From assembly GCA_022559985.1 (NCBI GenBank), contig JAFJTR010000005.1, positions 1-64,000 on the forward strand: a stretch of DNA of 64,000 nt, written 5' to 3'. A program made the translations under genes and the position numbers. Every line of letters starts with the position of its first letter. Within the stretch, counting starts at the first letter, position 1. The DNA is from Parastagonospora avenae f. sp. tritici 18332-5. Lineage: Eukaryota; Ascomycota; Dothideomycetes; Pleosporales; Phaeosphaeriaceae. The notes under the pieces are model-generated. The model did not search any database. It saw nothing but the letters and a program-made list of their open reading frames with translations, and was not told the DNA's origin. Shown one piece after another: positions 1 to 11,800 of this stretch.

Positions 1-1
1 A

Positions 2-883
2 GCCTCGACTTACCGGAATCAAGGGCGGTGGGATGCAGCAGAAGAGCTGGAGGTGCAAGTGATGGAGACGAGCAAGAAGAAGCTGGGAGCGGACCATCCT
101 TCCACGCTGACCAGCATGGCCAATCTAGCCTCGACTCTTTGGAATCAAGGGCGGTGGGATGCAGCAGAAGAGCTAGAGGTGCAAGTGATGGAGACGAGCA
201 AGAAGAAGCTGGGAGCGGACCATCCTTCCACGCTGACCAGCATGGCTAATCTTGGTGTTACATATAGTATGCAAGGCAAACAAGATAAAGCTGAGCCACT
301 GAAGCTGCAAGTGATGGAGACTCGCAAGAAGAAGCTGGGAGCGGACCATCCTTCCACGCTGACCAGCATGGCTAATCTAGCCTCGACTTACCGGAATCAA
401 GGGCGGTGGGATGCAGCAGAAGAGCTGGAGGTGCAAGTGATGGAGACGAGCAAGAAGAAGCTGGGAGCGGACCATCCAGACACGCTGACCAGCATGGCCA
501 ATCTAGCCTCGACTTACCGGAATCAAGGGCGGTGGGATGCAGCAGAAGAGCTGGAGGTGCAAGTGATGGAGACTTTCAAGAAGAAGCTGGGAGCGGACCA
601 TCCTTCCACGCTGACCAGCATGGCCAATCTAGCCTCGACTCTTTGGAATCAAGGGCGGTGGGATGCAGCAGAAGAGCTAGAGGTGCAAGTGATGGAGACG
701 AGCAAGAAGAAGCTGGGAGCGGACCATCCTTCCACGCTGACTAGCATGGCCAACCTAGCCTTCACATGGAAATCACAAGGTCGGAATGCAGAGGCCGTGG
801 CCTTAATGAGACAACGTTTGCAGCAGCGTCAGCGAGTGCTAAAACCTAGCCACCCTGATCTTAAGTCATGTTTAGCAGCCTTA
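2..883 (+). repeat. Tandem 126-bp coding repeats (TPR units)
   Basis: Units start at about 2, 128, 254, 380, 506 and 632, with a degenerate seventh from 758. Most units differ by only a few bases, including at silent positions; the main variants are a tac-cgg versus ctt-tgg pair early in the unit and a tcc versus gac codon after the conserved DHP. Unit 3 (254-379) has a diverged first half and a standard second half. Confidence 0.9.
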
Positions 884-919
884 GAAGAGTGGGAGTCTAA
901 GAAAGGGGAGGCTAAGTAA
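2..919 (+). CDS. TPR-repeat protein, 3' end (kinesin light chain-type repeats; likely NLR-like C-terminus)
   Basis: The reading frame is open from the window edge to a TAA at 917-919, so only the C-terminal part is present. It consists of six 42-residue units (126 bp each, 2-757) with the core GADHPSTLTSMANL and NQGRWDAAEELEVQVMET, then a diverged seventh unit ending in SLMRQRLQ-like sequence and a short lysine-rich tail. Each unit is one kinesin-light-chain-type TPR (two helices). In filamentous fungi such near-identical TPR arrays usually follow a NACHT/NB-ARC or phosphorylase/patatin domain in NLR-like proteins, where they are thought to be ligand-sensing. That N-terminal part is outside the window, so the full architecture is unknown. 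The last 15 residues are basic and lack the TPR signature, as expected at the natural end of the array. Confidence is high for the TPR identity and moderate for the NLR context. Confidence 0.85.
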   Translation, partial: ASTYRNQGRWDAAEELEVQVMETSKKKLGADHPSTLTSMANLASTLWNQGRWDAAEELEVQVMETSKKKLGADHPSTLTSMANLGVTYSMQGKQDKAEPLKLQVMETRKKKLGADHPSTLTSMANLASTYRNQGRWDAAEELEVQVMETSKKKLGADHPDTLTSMANLASTYRNQGRWDAAEELEVQVMETFKKKLGADHPSTLTSMANLASTLWNQGRWDAAEELEVQVMETSKKKLGADHPSTLTSMANLAFTWKSQGRNAEAVALMRQRLQQRQRVLKPSHPDLKSCLAALEEWESKKGEAK

Positions 920-3474
920 GTAGACTTGTTTCTTGTGTACGCTTAAAGAGATACTCCTTAGAAAAGGCGAAATGCACAACTTAGCTATATAGCGACTTGC
1001 AACAAAGTGTAATTTAGTCTTGCACATGAAGCGTATAGGATTGCATTAGACCTGTTTTACATATAGGAGTGCCTTGAGATTGCAAGCTAGCTCACTTACA
1101 GCTAGTCGATCTCGGTACTCTACGATTGGCTGAGATCAGCAAGGGATATCCTAGCTCAACAGGTGTGAGGGTTCCGAGGGCAGCAATCGGGGCTGCTGGT
1201 GGAAACCTCTGGCGCTAGCCCAATCGGGCATAGCACCTCGCCTGATCACATAGATGCGATCGCGAGCCTCACGTTTGCTCCTTACTGCAGTAACTTTGTA
1301 ATTCAATTCAACTTCAACTAGACGCCCCTGAGGGACCCTTACAACAGGGGTTCTGCAGAAACGTCGCTTGCGCAAAGGGTGAGGGCGGTTTTGCAAAGTA
1401 CTGTACAAAAGTACTGACAGCTACCCACAGCCATACCCACTTAGATGAAATCTCAAGTACCACAGCCTTACACCTCACTTCCGCACGCCATACATAGTTG
1501 TTGTTTGCACTCTGCACACTAATACCGGCCGCAACCTGTGCATTACAACCGCCATGAACCTCTCTGCAATGTGTGCGTTCGCATCCTGCGCGCGACACTA
1601 GCGAAGCCTTTGAAACTACCCCTTCCAGACGCATCAGCCCCGTCCACAGCCCGTCGCTCCCATAATGCTAATTACAGCAGACTCTGGCCGTTCTAATTAT
1701 TACCGCTAAACACTCACCAACCAACTTCTGCGCATGCTCCACGCGGATTTCCGCCGCCCTGCCTGTTAACAAAGGGCGTCCGAGTCTTCTTGCCTGCTGG
1801 TGAACGCTTCGCGGCGCCACTCGGCCGAACGAAGTGAGGCCTCTTGCTTCCAGGCTCTACCTCCGGCAAAAGCTGCATACTAGTCGCGCAAACTCCGTCT
1901 TCGCCATCTATAAAGCCTCCGTGTCGCACAACACGAAAACGTAGTCGGCGATGACAATTTAGACTGCTCACCAAGCGCTCCTCGCAGCTCTATATACCTG
2001 ACTGCGCGCTGGCGTAGCCGACAGAAACTTCTAGAAAAACCCACACTTTAGCGTAGAACATTGGAGCGCGGGGTACTGACTGTTACCTCGTTATCGTAGC
2101 TACGTGCAAGTGTGAGACCGCATTTGCTACTAATTATACTCAATCCCTTCGATCATCTCGATGCATGGTATCGGTTGAGGAGGTTTGAGATAATGGGCGC
2201 TTAAGTCTTTAGGCAGCAGCTTTAAGATCTCGTCAATTGTCGCTGAAGTCACACGAACCACTCGGCAGCCGCAGCTGCTGATGTGGGACAACCAGGTCGA
2301 GCATCACAGGGCAGCTGGCATGCGCGCGCGTTCACTCATTGCTTATTGTGTTGGGTGTTCTACTCGCCGCCAAGACAGGGCTGGAACCAATTAAATTGGC
2401 GGTGCAAGTCGAGGTCCCAGCCATGGCCTGAAGCGCCAGGGCCGTTGTCCACAAACGCGCAGCGGTCGCTGCAGATGGAAGATTGAAATCGGAATCAAGG
2501 GAGCGAGGTATTCAGTGCGCTTTTTTGCTTTTGCAACTTGAGGTGTCGAAGACGGGAAACGAAAATTGGTAGGCAGATTGTAGCCATTCAGAAGCGAGCG
2601 AGCCCGAAACCCAGAAATCCACCTCTTGTACTTCACATCTCAAGCGTTGGTGGAGGCGGGGTGACATGTATGCTGATGTTCGCTATGACTTTCCGAAAAC
2701 GAAAAAGTGCGAAGAGGCACAGGAACATCCAATACCTCAACAGTTTCGAAATTCATAGTCTAACAGGTGCGTTCTAAATTGATACCCAATCATTCACAGC
2801 CACCAACACGCAGTATGCCGCCATGTCTGAATTATTGAGTCACGTGAATAGTCTCCGGAAATAGCCACGTAGTAGTAATACAGAATAAATTTCGACACTA
2901 GCCGATAATCAGTTACATTACCATCCAATCTACTGTGGTGGAGTGGTGTGAAAGATCTTGCTGTACACAACGCAAACTACAATTTCAGGAATTCAAAATG
3001 CATTCAGCATGCGCAGCTGGATTTTTTACATGGTATATTCTTTTTCGAACTCGGATTTACATATGCGACATTAAGTTGTTCGATTCGGGCTTGTGGTTTA
3101 GTGGTATAATACTCCCTTAGCATGGGAGTGGTCCGGGGTTCGAGTACGTTCATCCGCCTTATCTCACTTCGAATCGCATTTCTGATACGAAATAGTTCCC
3201 CGCGAGTCCAAAGTTTCTTTTTGCTCATAGGGTGGACTAAGATCTTTTCCGCCTCTCGCCCTACATTTTTGCTCTCACAGTAACGACGCCAGCGGCGTAG
3301 GAATTATGACTTCATACAGCGATTCATTTAATTCAAGTTACTTTTCGTCTCATTCTCAGATCAACATCGTTCCGTGACGAGGTGGCATTTTGCAATCCAC
3401 TACCAACTCGACAGGCTTGCAATAACCATGATCAATTCCCCAACCTCTAAATTGACCCCCACCACCCTCTCTGC
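920..3474. other. Gene-poor interval downstream of the TPR gene
   Basis: About 2.5 kb with no supported protein gene. Short open frames on both strands have no recognisable motifs, no consistent wobble-position bias and no splice structure linking them. The only structured element seen is a decayed tRNA-like sequence at 3087-3158. Confidence 0.6.
3087..3158 (+). pseudogene. tRNA-Ala(AGC)-like sequence, degenerate
   Basis: A D-arm/A-box TGGTTTAGTGGTATAAT is followed by a perfect 5-bp anticodon stem CTCCC/GGGAG around the loop TTAGCAT, giving anticodon AGC (Ala). The variable region and TTCGA of the T-loop are present, but the T-stem (CGGGG versus ACGTT) does not pair and only about four of seven acceptor pairs form. 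This fits a tRNA-Ala gene that has decayed, or a tRNA-derived repeat, rather than a working tRNA. Confidence 0.55.
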
Positions 3475-6400
3475 TTAACCCAACAAACTCAACCTTGCAA
3501 ACGCCTTTACAACCGGCGCCTCCCTCTTCTTTTCCACCTCCTGCAAACTATCCCAAAGCGTCGCATCCGCGCCCGTCGGCCTCAACATCTCGCCTTCAAC
3601 CCCATTCGCATTCGCGCCCTCAGTCATACCACCAGCCGCCTCGACAGTCTGCGGATACATTTCCTTGACCGCATCTCTGCACCTCTCAATGACCTCGTTG
3701 ACCGCATTGGACACCGCATCCGCGCGCTCTCGCATGCCGCGCTTAACCAGCCCTTCAATCAACCGCTCGATTTCATCTTGCATGCTATTGATACGCTCCG
3801 TCAAGCGCTCAATCGAGTTTGTGAGATATTCCTCTTCATACACCGTTCCCTTCTTGCCACGCGCACGCTTCCTCTCTTCGCGCCGCTTATTCTTGCTCGT
3901 CTTGCGCGTGGCCTGCGTATTCACCGTGCCAGTCTGATGCGTGTATCTCGTCATGAACGTGCCACCCGACGTGGTATCCGTCGGCGCGAGGGATATATTG
4001 TCAGGAATGTTCGCGTCAGCGCCGTCCATGATGCCCTCGAAGAACGCCATCGGGTCCTCGGCTTTCTTCAGACGCAGGTCGCGCAGCCGCGGCACTTGCG
4101 CTTGCAGCTGGCCTTTCATGTCAGCGAGGAATTCTGTCATGTCGGCGGAGCGCTCAATCAGGCCCGGGTCAATGACTTTGGCAATGAGGTCAGGCTGTCT
4201 GCGGAGGGTCACGATGCGAACGGCTTCGGCGAAATGGGCACCGCGGCAGAGGAGGCGGGCGGCGGAGGCCGGGTCGGAGAAGTAGTCGAGGGTGATTGTG
4301 GCGGCGGCGAAGTAGTCTTTGGATTCGGTGAAGTCTTCGACGAGGGAGGATGCGAGGGTTTCGAGCTCTGAGGTGGGGACGGAGGCGAGGGTCGCGGAGG
4401 ATAGGGCTTCGCGCCAGAGGTTTGCTGCGCGGTAGCAGGGCCATGCGGAGGAGTGGTCGCCTAGATATTCGTATGCGAGTGCGGCTTCTTTGTTCTTGTT
4501 GGTGGTTCGGAGATAGTCGGCGTAGAGTTGCATGATTTCCTTGATACGAGCGTTGTCATATTGGTACATTGCCAATGCTTCCGAGTATAGTGCATGCTTT
4601 TGCACGTATTCTTGTACTTCGTCGTGCGCTTGGAGTTCCTTGAGGTGTGAAAGTGCTTTGGCACGCCTTCCCAGCTGATCGTCAATCTGAAATTGACGAC
4701 GAGTCGGTGGAAGGTCTTGCAATGACTGCAAGTGTGGCAGATATTCTCGCGGATCCTACACCAAATTAGCAAGTTGATAGAGCTCATGGTATATGACACA
4801 CCTTTTGCGACTGCTGCGCGATAATAAGAGCCAGGTCGAGGTCGTATAGGCCGAGCGAAGTCTCGTACAATTGATTTACGTCTGCTAGGAAGCAGATGTG
4901 CTCAGCAGCTTTATCGGTGAGAGGGTCTTGAGAGGCTGCTTCAAGTCAGTATAGGTCGTGCATTTGTCCGAAGGAAAATTCTTACTCTGCAGCCTTCCAA
5001 TCATTTCAAGGCCGGCCTCCAATGCGGGTGGTACTTTTGATATGTGTGCAGTGATGATATTCTGTAGATGCTCATCTTTGTACCTCGGTTCCTCGAGTAC
5101 GGCCAAGAACGCGTCACTGATACGGTTGACTTTCGTCTCAATCTGTGGCTGCGACAGTTTCGATTTTCCGACAAGCTCTTTCGCTTTCAACGTTTCCTTG
5201 TACATTGTCTCTGACACGTCCTCATTCCTGTCCTCGTTAGCCCCGACTACGTCTCCCAAATGGACTCTCTCACCGTAGTTGCGCAAGAAGCAAGTCGAGG
5301 TGCTCTATTCGCTTGATCTGGTTGATGATGACTTCAATGTTCGATAAGAACCGTTCAGGGTCGTGGTCGTGCAGAATGTTCATATCGACTCTTTGATTTC
5401 GGCAGGCAAGGAACGCTTCGCAATATCGTTCAGCCTCAATGCTGCGACGGATAGCTGCGAGCACAAGCGCTCGTGGATAGATAGTCTCCAAATTGCCTCG
5501 TGGCATCTGTAGAACAACGGAATACGTGGTTGGCATGACTGTGACGATTTTGGCGCCACGTTCAATACTTCGGCATCGTTCGTCTTTTTGTGGCTCATCT
5601 AGGGGTATCACCAGCTCTGTTCCGTGTCAGCACTTCTCATTACGACGATCAATCTTTTGCACATACCATCGGCTCCAGCCAAGTGCACAAATTTGAGAAG
5701 ATGTTGTGTCGTCGTGAAGATAAGGTGAGCGGATGTTACAGCAAAGGAAGTGCAGTTGCGGACCAGGATTCGTCCATTTGCATAGAGAACACCACTCTTG
5801 GTCAAACCAAAGGCCAGAGTCTGCAATGGTCAGTCTTGCTCGGAACTTTTAGAATTGTTGCGCGTACCTGTCCCTCAACTGTGACCGCCTTTACTTCAGG
5901 AACAAGAGAAGGGAACTTATGCACGAGAGATGTCTGGGGAGGTAGGTCTGCGCTACCCCCATGTGTTTCGGCGAGGTGCAATGACCCATCTTGAAACTGA
6001 ACATAGAGTGCTACAAAGTCTACGTCCGACAAAAGCGACGAAGCACCCGCGGTCTCGACAATTGGTCCAAGTGGTAAGAGCTCGGGACCCTCAGATCTCC
6101 AAAGGTAACTTTCCTCCTCGTCCCAATTGTCAGTCATGCAAAACAGGCGTTCGTCGCCAACGAAGGTTACGTGTCGTGGACACCTAGTCTTGATGACATT
6201 GCTCTTCCAGACTAGGATGGGTTTGGGAATAGGTCGCTTGCTCAGATCAAGGGTATACAGAGCGATGTCGTGATTCGAAAGGACGGCGACTTTGTCCCCA
6301 GTCTCAGAGACTGCGACGTCTATGGCTTTGTGCTCAAGCGCCAATGTGTGGAATGCCATAGGTGGAGGTACATTGGCCAGTCTTAGAGGAGTAAGCTTCA

Positions 6401-7722
6401 GTGACGCTGCGCGAAGTAAGCAGCGAGAAGATGACTCCATATCGACGACTTACACCCGTCTATTGATGCAACCATGCCGAAGTCGTTCGGTGGTACGGTC
6501 GAGCCAGCTGCCACTATGGATGCGTACTCGAGTATCTGAAGCGCGCCTGAGGCTCTTGTGTCAGCTATGTAATGTCATCGGTCAGGGTCTGCTTACCTGA
6601 AGTAGACAAAGCGACTGAAAGCGGCTTTTCCGAATGCCATGTGCATGTAGCGGTCATAGAGGCTGGCTCCGGAAATACCAGCTCCTGTTTGAGATAGTAG
6701 TGGTAGTTACTCATTGTCCATAGCTGTACTCTATCCGGATGAGAGACAGCCAGGACATTAGAGTCGCTATTCCACTTCAGTTTAAGACCCACTGTCAGTT
6801 TTTCCAGCTCTTCGCTTGTGAAGCGCAGGTCAAACTGTCCATGGCGAAGTCCGTTGCGTTCGAAGAAAACAACCTCAATCTTATCGCTCGAACGACAAAC
6901 TCCTGCGAGCAGGTTTCCAGACGGGCGCCAGCTCAAGGCCCCTTCGAGGCCATCCACGGGTTCGCTGACGCTGTCGAGTTGCCCTTCTCTTGAGTAGACA
7001 CGAATCATGCGGCGTCGTTCTTCCTCGACTTTGTTCACAGCGAAGTACGCTCCATCGCCTCGCCAGCTGATAGCCACACAGCGGTCATCACATGGACTCA
7101 AGACGCCTTCATCGATGGTCTCGGGCACAGTTGGGTCCTGCAATGCCCTTGCTCTTTTGCCTTTGAACTGCGTCTCCTTTTTGCCCCACCCCACAGAGAC
7201 ATGGCTTGATACGTTCACATCCTCTGGTGCCAACGTGACACTCGCGATGTTCTCGATGTCGCGGCTCATCAACAGGAGTGTGTCTGCAAGCGTAGTGATG
7301 GCGAGTAGTTCTTCGTCTGGTGACCAAGCGGCTGCTGAAATGCCCGTGTCGACGGACCCAACAATCTCCACCAATTCCTCATTTTGTACTGGGTTTTCTC
7401 GGACCAAAATAATGTCACCGCCAGCCAAGATGAGACACGACGTTGACGAGTCTGAAAAATGGTGGAGGCTCAATATGGAGTCATGGGTAAGCGAGGGCAA
7501 AGGGCACGGTGCATCCCACGCTGCAATGCTCTCAAGTCGGTCCTCTGCACCGTTGCGCGTGTAGTGCAGCCTCTTGAGTTCGATGGTCGCACGTGACTCG
7601 GATGGTCCAAAAGCGCATATCAGAGCATTGGATGCGGGATCCCATGCAGTCGCTGTCAGTGGTAGTGGATCCTCGCCCGAGAAACGCAACAGCGATCTCG
7701 CAACGATTTTGAGGTTGCGCAT
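3475..7722 (-). CDS. ELP1: Elongator complex protein 1 (IKI3/ELP1)
   Basis: Eight exons on the minus strand: 7722-6597, 6546-6454, 6406-5868, 5820-5667, 5616-5274, 5227-4986, 4935-4802 and 4755-3475. They join in frame to 1303 residues, close to the usual 1300-1350 of Elp1. The start (MRNLKIVARSLLRF) and SPDEELLAITT-type WD40 blades in the first half, the AQQSQKDPREYLPHLQ segment before the C-terminal TPR-like solenoid, and the strongly basic RREERKRARGKKGTVYEEEYL stretch near residues 1160-1190 are family hallmarks; the basic stretch is a known tRNA-binding region in yeast Elp1. Elp1 is the scaffold of Elongator, which makes the cm5U-type modification at wobble uridine of tRNAs in the cytoplasm. 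Introns are 45-55 bases, with CTGAC or CTAAC branch sites in most. The stop is TAA at 3475-3477. No damage is seen. Confidence 0.95.
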
Positions 7723-8170
7723 CAGTGCAGCGAACTATCTGAAGTGTGCGATGTAGTGGCGTGGTCGCACTTGAAATTTGGGCCAATATTGGTGGTCGAA
7801 AATCAGAGACTCGTGCCAAGCCGTTCCCGCATCATCGTTCAAGAAGAGTCAGCCACTACAAAGTCGCGAATTCATAGCACAACGTATCGTATACCACGTC
7901 CGAAAGTCATCGAAGAGTAGCTCGTCGAGAGAATGACTGATTGCTACCAAAAGTCGAATGCGCTCTTCTACTCGTGCCCTAATCAGTCGAATATACGCAT
8001 TTATACCGCGCGCACTGCTTGCAACGGGGTTGAGGGAGATATTTTCGGGACAGACAATGAAATTGATGCTGTTATGTCTAGTATAGCCGTATGTGGGCCC
8101 TCCACCTATTCTACAAATGCCACAATCCCCAGGCGCCCGAATGATGCTCCTCAGTTGCGACGTGCTGCCT
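7723..8170. other. Intergenic region upstream of ELP1, downstream of COX8
   Basis: A 448-bp gap between two minus-strand genes. It must hold the ELP1 promoter and the COX8 3' untranslated region. No coding signal or repeat was recognised. Confidence 0.6.
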
Positions 8171-8521
8171 TTACGGCTTGTTCTTCTTGGTTTGCCAGAC
8201 TGTAGTGCGGCTGTCAGTGTTCTTCCTCGGGTGATTGGCGCTGGGTAGAGAGTCTCACCAGCAAGGAGGAAGGGGAGAGCAAATCCGGTGCCTGAGTGCA
8301 TTAGCTGTATTCTACCCACCCATTGACGAGTCTCAAAGCTTACCCATGAAGCCCCAGAACTTGAAAGCAAAGCCCTTCTTCAGCGGGTCGAAGGGCAAGT
8401 TGCTGCGCGGGCCCTCGGGGTAGTGGTATGGGCTGGCCATCTGCGCGCGGGTCGATTGGAAGCCGCGGCGGGCGACGAGAGTTGGGGCCGAGGCGGCGCG
8501 GAAAGTGGCACGGGCGAGCAT
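8171..8521 (-). CDS. COX8: Cytochrome c oxidase subunit VIII (COX7C family), mitochondrial
   Basis: Three exons, 8521-8344, 8291-8259 (33 nt) and 8199-8171 (29 nt), give 79 residues. The N-terminus is a basic, hydroxylated, acid-free presequence (MLARATFRAASAPTLVARRG) typical of mitochondrial import. The mature part contains PYHYPEGPRSNLPFDP, then GFAFKFWGFMG and GTGFALPFLLAVWQTKKNKP, the single membrane helix and charged tail of the fungal COX VIII/COX7C subunit of respiratory complex IV in the inner membrane. The join restores the conserved GFALPFLLAVWQ across two very small exons, which supports the model. It is transcribed divergently from MTR4, with 310 bp between start codons. Confidence 0.93.
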
Positions 8522-8831
8522 CTTGTTGCTGTCAGCGGGGAGAGTACAATTGGCGCGAGCGTCTGCGTACGTTGGCTGTGGTGATGGAGTGGAGATTTGG
8601 GGGGTTCTGGAGCTGGCGTGCAGCTCGCAGATGTCGGACCACCGTCAACGATGCGGTCTGCCAAGGAGCAGGGGTCATGACGCACGGGCAACAATTTTGG
8701 TCAATCGCAACTTCTTTTCTTCGAGAGTCCATCGTCCATCCGCTGCCGCTACATAGAGCAGAGAGCTCGCCCATACAAGAACAAGCACTGCGCCCCGAAA
8801 ATTGCCGCCGGACACTGGAAACGCCACCACC
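8522..8831. promoter_or_regulatory. Divergent promoter shared by COX8 (minus) and MTR4 (plus)
   Basis: Only 310 bp separate the two start codons, so the 5' leaders and promoters of both genes must lie here. No TATA box was evident. The MTR4 start sits in a strong context (CCACCATGG). Confidence 0.6.
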
Positions 8832-11800
8832 ATGGACGACCTTTTCGACGTGTTCGAGGATGGCGCGCAGCAGAATGCGGCGCCCAAGAAGAGCAAGAAG
8901 CGCCAGGCAAACGGAGACGTCAAGTCGCCTGTGGAAGACGCACACATGTCCGACGCACCCGCCGAGGTGCCTGAAGCCCCACAGGAGGATAGCCCCGAGA
9001 ACGAGACCGCACAAGCCCTCAAGAGGCAAAGACGCGACGAGGAATCAGAGCCAATTGTGACCGACGACTTTGAGACGGAGCAGTCGCGTGAGGTCGCTGC
9101 TGCCGCGGGGCTCCAGGCAACTCAAGATGGACAGGCCGTCGTGCTCTCGCATCAAGTCCGCCATCAGGTTGCCCTACCACCCGACTACGACTATGTACCC
9201 ATTTCCGAGCACAAGCCGCCGCAGGAGCCTGCACGCACATGGCCCTTCACCCTCGATCCTTTCCAGCAGGTCTCTATTGCGTCCATCCAGCGGAACGAGA
9301 GTGTTTTGGTGTCTGCGCATACGTCAGCTGGTAAAACAGTCGTGGCGGAGTACGCCATTGCGCAATGCCTGAAGAACAACCAGAGAGTCATCTATACCAG
9401 TCCTATCAAGGCGCTGAGTAACCAGAAGTATCGCGAGTTTATGGCCGAGTTCGGCGATGTTGGTCTCATGACGGGTGATGTTACCATCAACCCTACGGCA
9501 ACATGCTTGGTCATGACCACTGAGGTATGTTCGTGAGGTAGAGTTCATATCGCAAAGCTAACACTTCTAGATTCTACGATCCATGTTGTACCGAGGCTCG
9601 GAGATCATGCGTGAAGTTGCCTGGGTCGTCTTCGATGAGGTGCACTACCTACGAGACAAGTCAAGAGGTGTTGTTTGGGAAGAGACCATTATTCTACTAC
9701 CTGACAAGGTCCGCTACGTCTTCCTTTCAGCCACGATCCCCAACGCCATGCAATTCGCCGAGTGGATCACCAAGACACACGGCCAGCCATGTCACGTTGT
9801 TTACACAGACTTCCGACCAACACCTCTACAACATTACTTCTTCCCTCAAGGTGCCGATGGTATTCACCTGGTCGTCGACGAGAAAGGCGTGTTCCGGGAG
9901 GAGAACTTTCAAAAGGCCATGGCTTCGATTGCCGACAAGGCTGGCACTACTGCTGACGATAAGTTGGCCAAGATGAAAGGCAAAGGCAAGAACAAAAAGA
10001 CCAACACCGGCGGAAACAAGGAGCAGTCGGACATCTACAAGATCGTCAAGATGATCATGGTGAAGAGCTACAACCCAGTCATTGTGTTCAGTTTCAGTAA
10101 GCGGGAGTGTGAGAACTATGCCCTTTCGATGAGCTCTCTTGCCTTTAACGACGATTCCGAGAAGGCCATGGTCACGAAGGTCTTCAACAGCGCGATTGAG
10201 ATGTTGTCTGAAGAGGATCGCGCCCTTCCTCAGATTCAGCACATCCTTCCCTTGCTCCGTAGAGGCATTGGTGTCCATCACTCCGGACTGCTGCCCATTC
10301 TGAAAGAAACGATCGAGATTTTATTCCAAGAAGGATTGATCAAAGTCCTGTTTGCCACAGAGACGTTCTCCATTGGCTTGAACATGCCGGCCAAGACTGT
10401 CGTCTTCACCAGCGTGCGCAAGTTTGACGGTGTCGAACAACGATGGGTGACTCCCGGCGAATTCATTCAAATGTCTGGTCGAGCTGGTCGTCGTGGCCTT
10501 GATGATCGTGGTATTGTCATCATGATGATTGACCAATCCATGGAGCCTGCCGTGGCAAACGAGATCGTTCGAGGACAGCAGGACAACCTAAACTCTGCAT
10601 TCCATCTTGGTTACAACATGATTCTGAACCTGATGCGTGTCGAGGGTATCTCGCCTGAGTTCATGCTTGAGAGGTGCTTCTTCCAGTTCCAGAATACTGC
10701 TGGCGTCTCAAACCTAGAAAAGCGTAAGCCACTTCCCCGAGGTTGCCTGATTAGTGCTAACTCTTCTCAGAACTTCAAGCTCTTGAGAATGAGAAACTGA
10801 ACATCATCATTACTGACGAAGCTACCGTCAAGGACTACTATAACCTACGACAGCAGCTAGACATGCACACCAAGGACATACGCGATGTCATCATGCATCC
10901 CAACTATTGCCTGCAATTTTTGCAAACAGGCCGAATGGTCAAAGTCAAATACCAAGATCACGACTTTGGCTGGGGTGCAGTGGTAGCATTCCAAGCTCGG
11001 AAGGCAAATAAGGGCGAGGTCATACCACCACAGGAATCGTACCTTGTCGACGTGTTGCTCTCGGTAGCTGCCGATACGAAGTTCATACCGCAATCGTCGA
11101 ATGGTGTGCTGCCGCCAGGCGTCCGTCCACCTCCACCAGGCGAGAAGGGCAAAATGGAAGTGGTACCTGTAGTTTTGAACTGCATAGAATCCATTGGCCA
11201 CCTCCGTGTTTTTTTGCCAAGCGAGCTCAAGACGACGGACCAAAAGAACAGTGTGCGCAAAGCTTTGGATGAGGTCAAAAAGCGTTTTCCTGACGGCATT
11301 GCTGTCCTTGACCCTATTGAAAACATGAAAATCAGAGACGATGGCTTCAAGCGCCTACTTCGAGTAAGCTTTATTGCGCTGCGCAGATTGGACGTGGGCT
11401 AATTTGGACAGAAAATTGAAGTACTCGAGTCTCGCCTGCTATCCAACCCTCTGCACAACTCCCCACGACTCCCAGAACTGTACAGCCAGTACGCGAACAA
11501 GATGACCATCGGTGATAAGATCAAGAAGACCAAGAAGGAAATTGCGGACGCCCTATCAGTTATCCAGCTGGATGAGCTGAAGAGCAGAAAGCGTGTTCTT
11601 CGTCGACTGGGATTTATCGACGAGGGCGATGTTGTCCAGCTGAAGGCGCGCGTGGCTTGCGAGATCAGCACCGGCGATGAGCTTGTACTCAGCGAGCTTC
11701 TCTTCAACCGCTTCTTCAACGAGCTCACGCCCGAACAGTGTGCTGCATGTTTGAGTTGCTTCATCTTCGAAGAGAAGAGCAAGGAGTTCCCGGCGCTCAA

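Noticed and set aside
145..744. Open frames in other phases and on the reverse strand across the TPR repeats
   Set aside because: They repeat with the 126-bp period and only reflect the coding repeat read in other frames.
2..757. Regular repeats as a possible CRISPR array
   Set aside because: Units are 126 bp, directly adjacent, coding, and have no spacers; the window is from a eukaryote.
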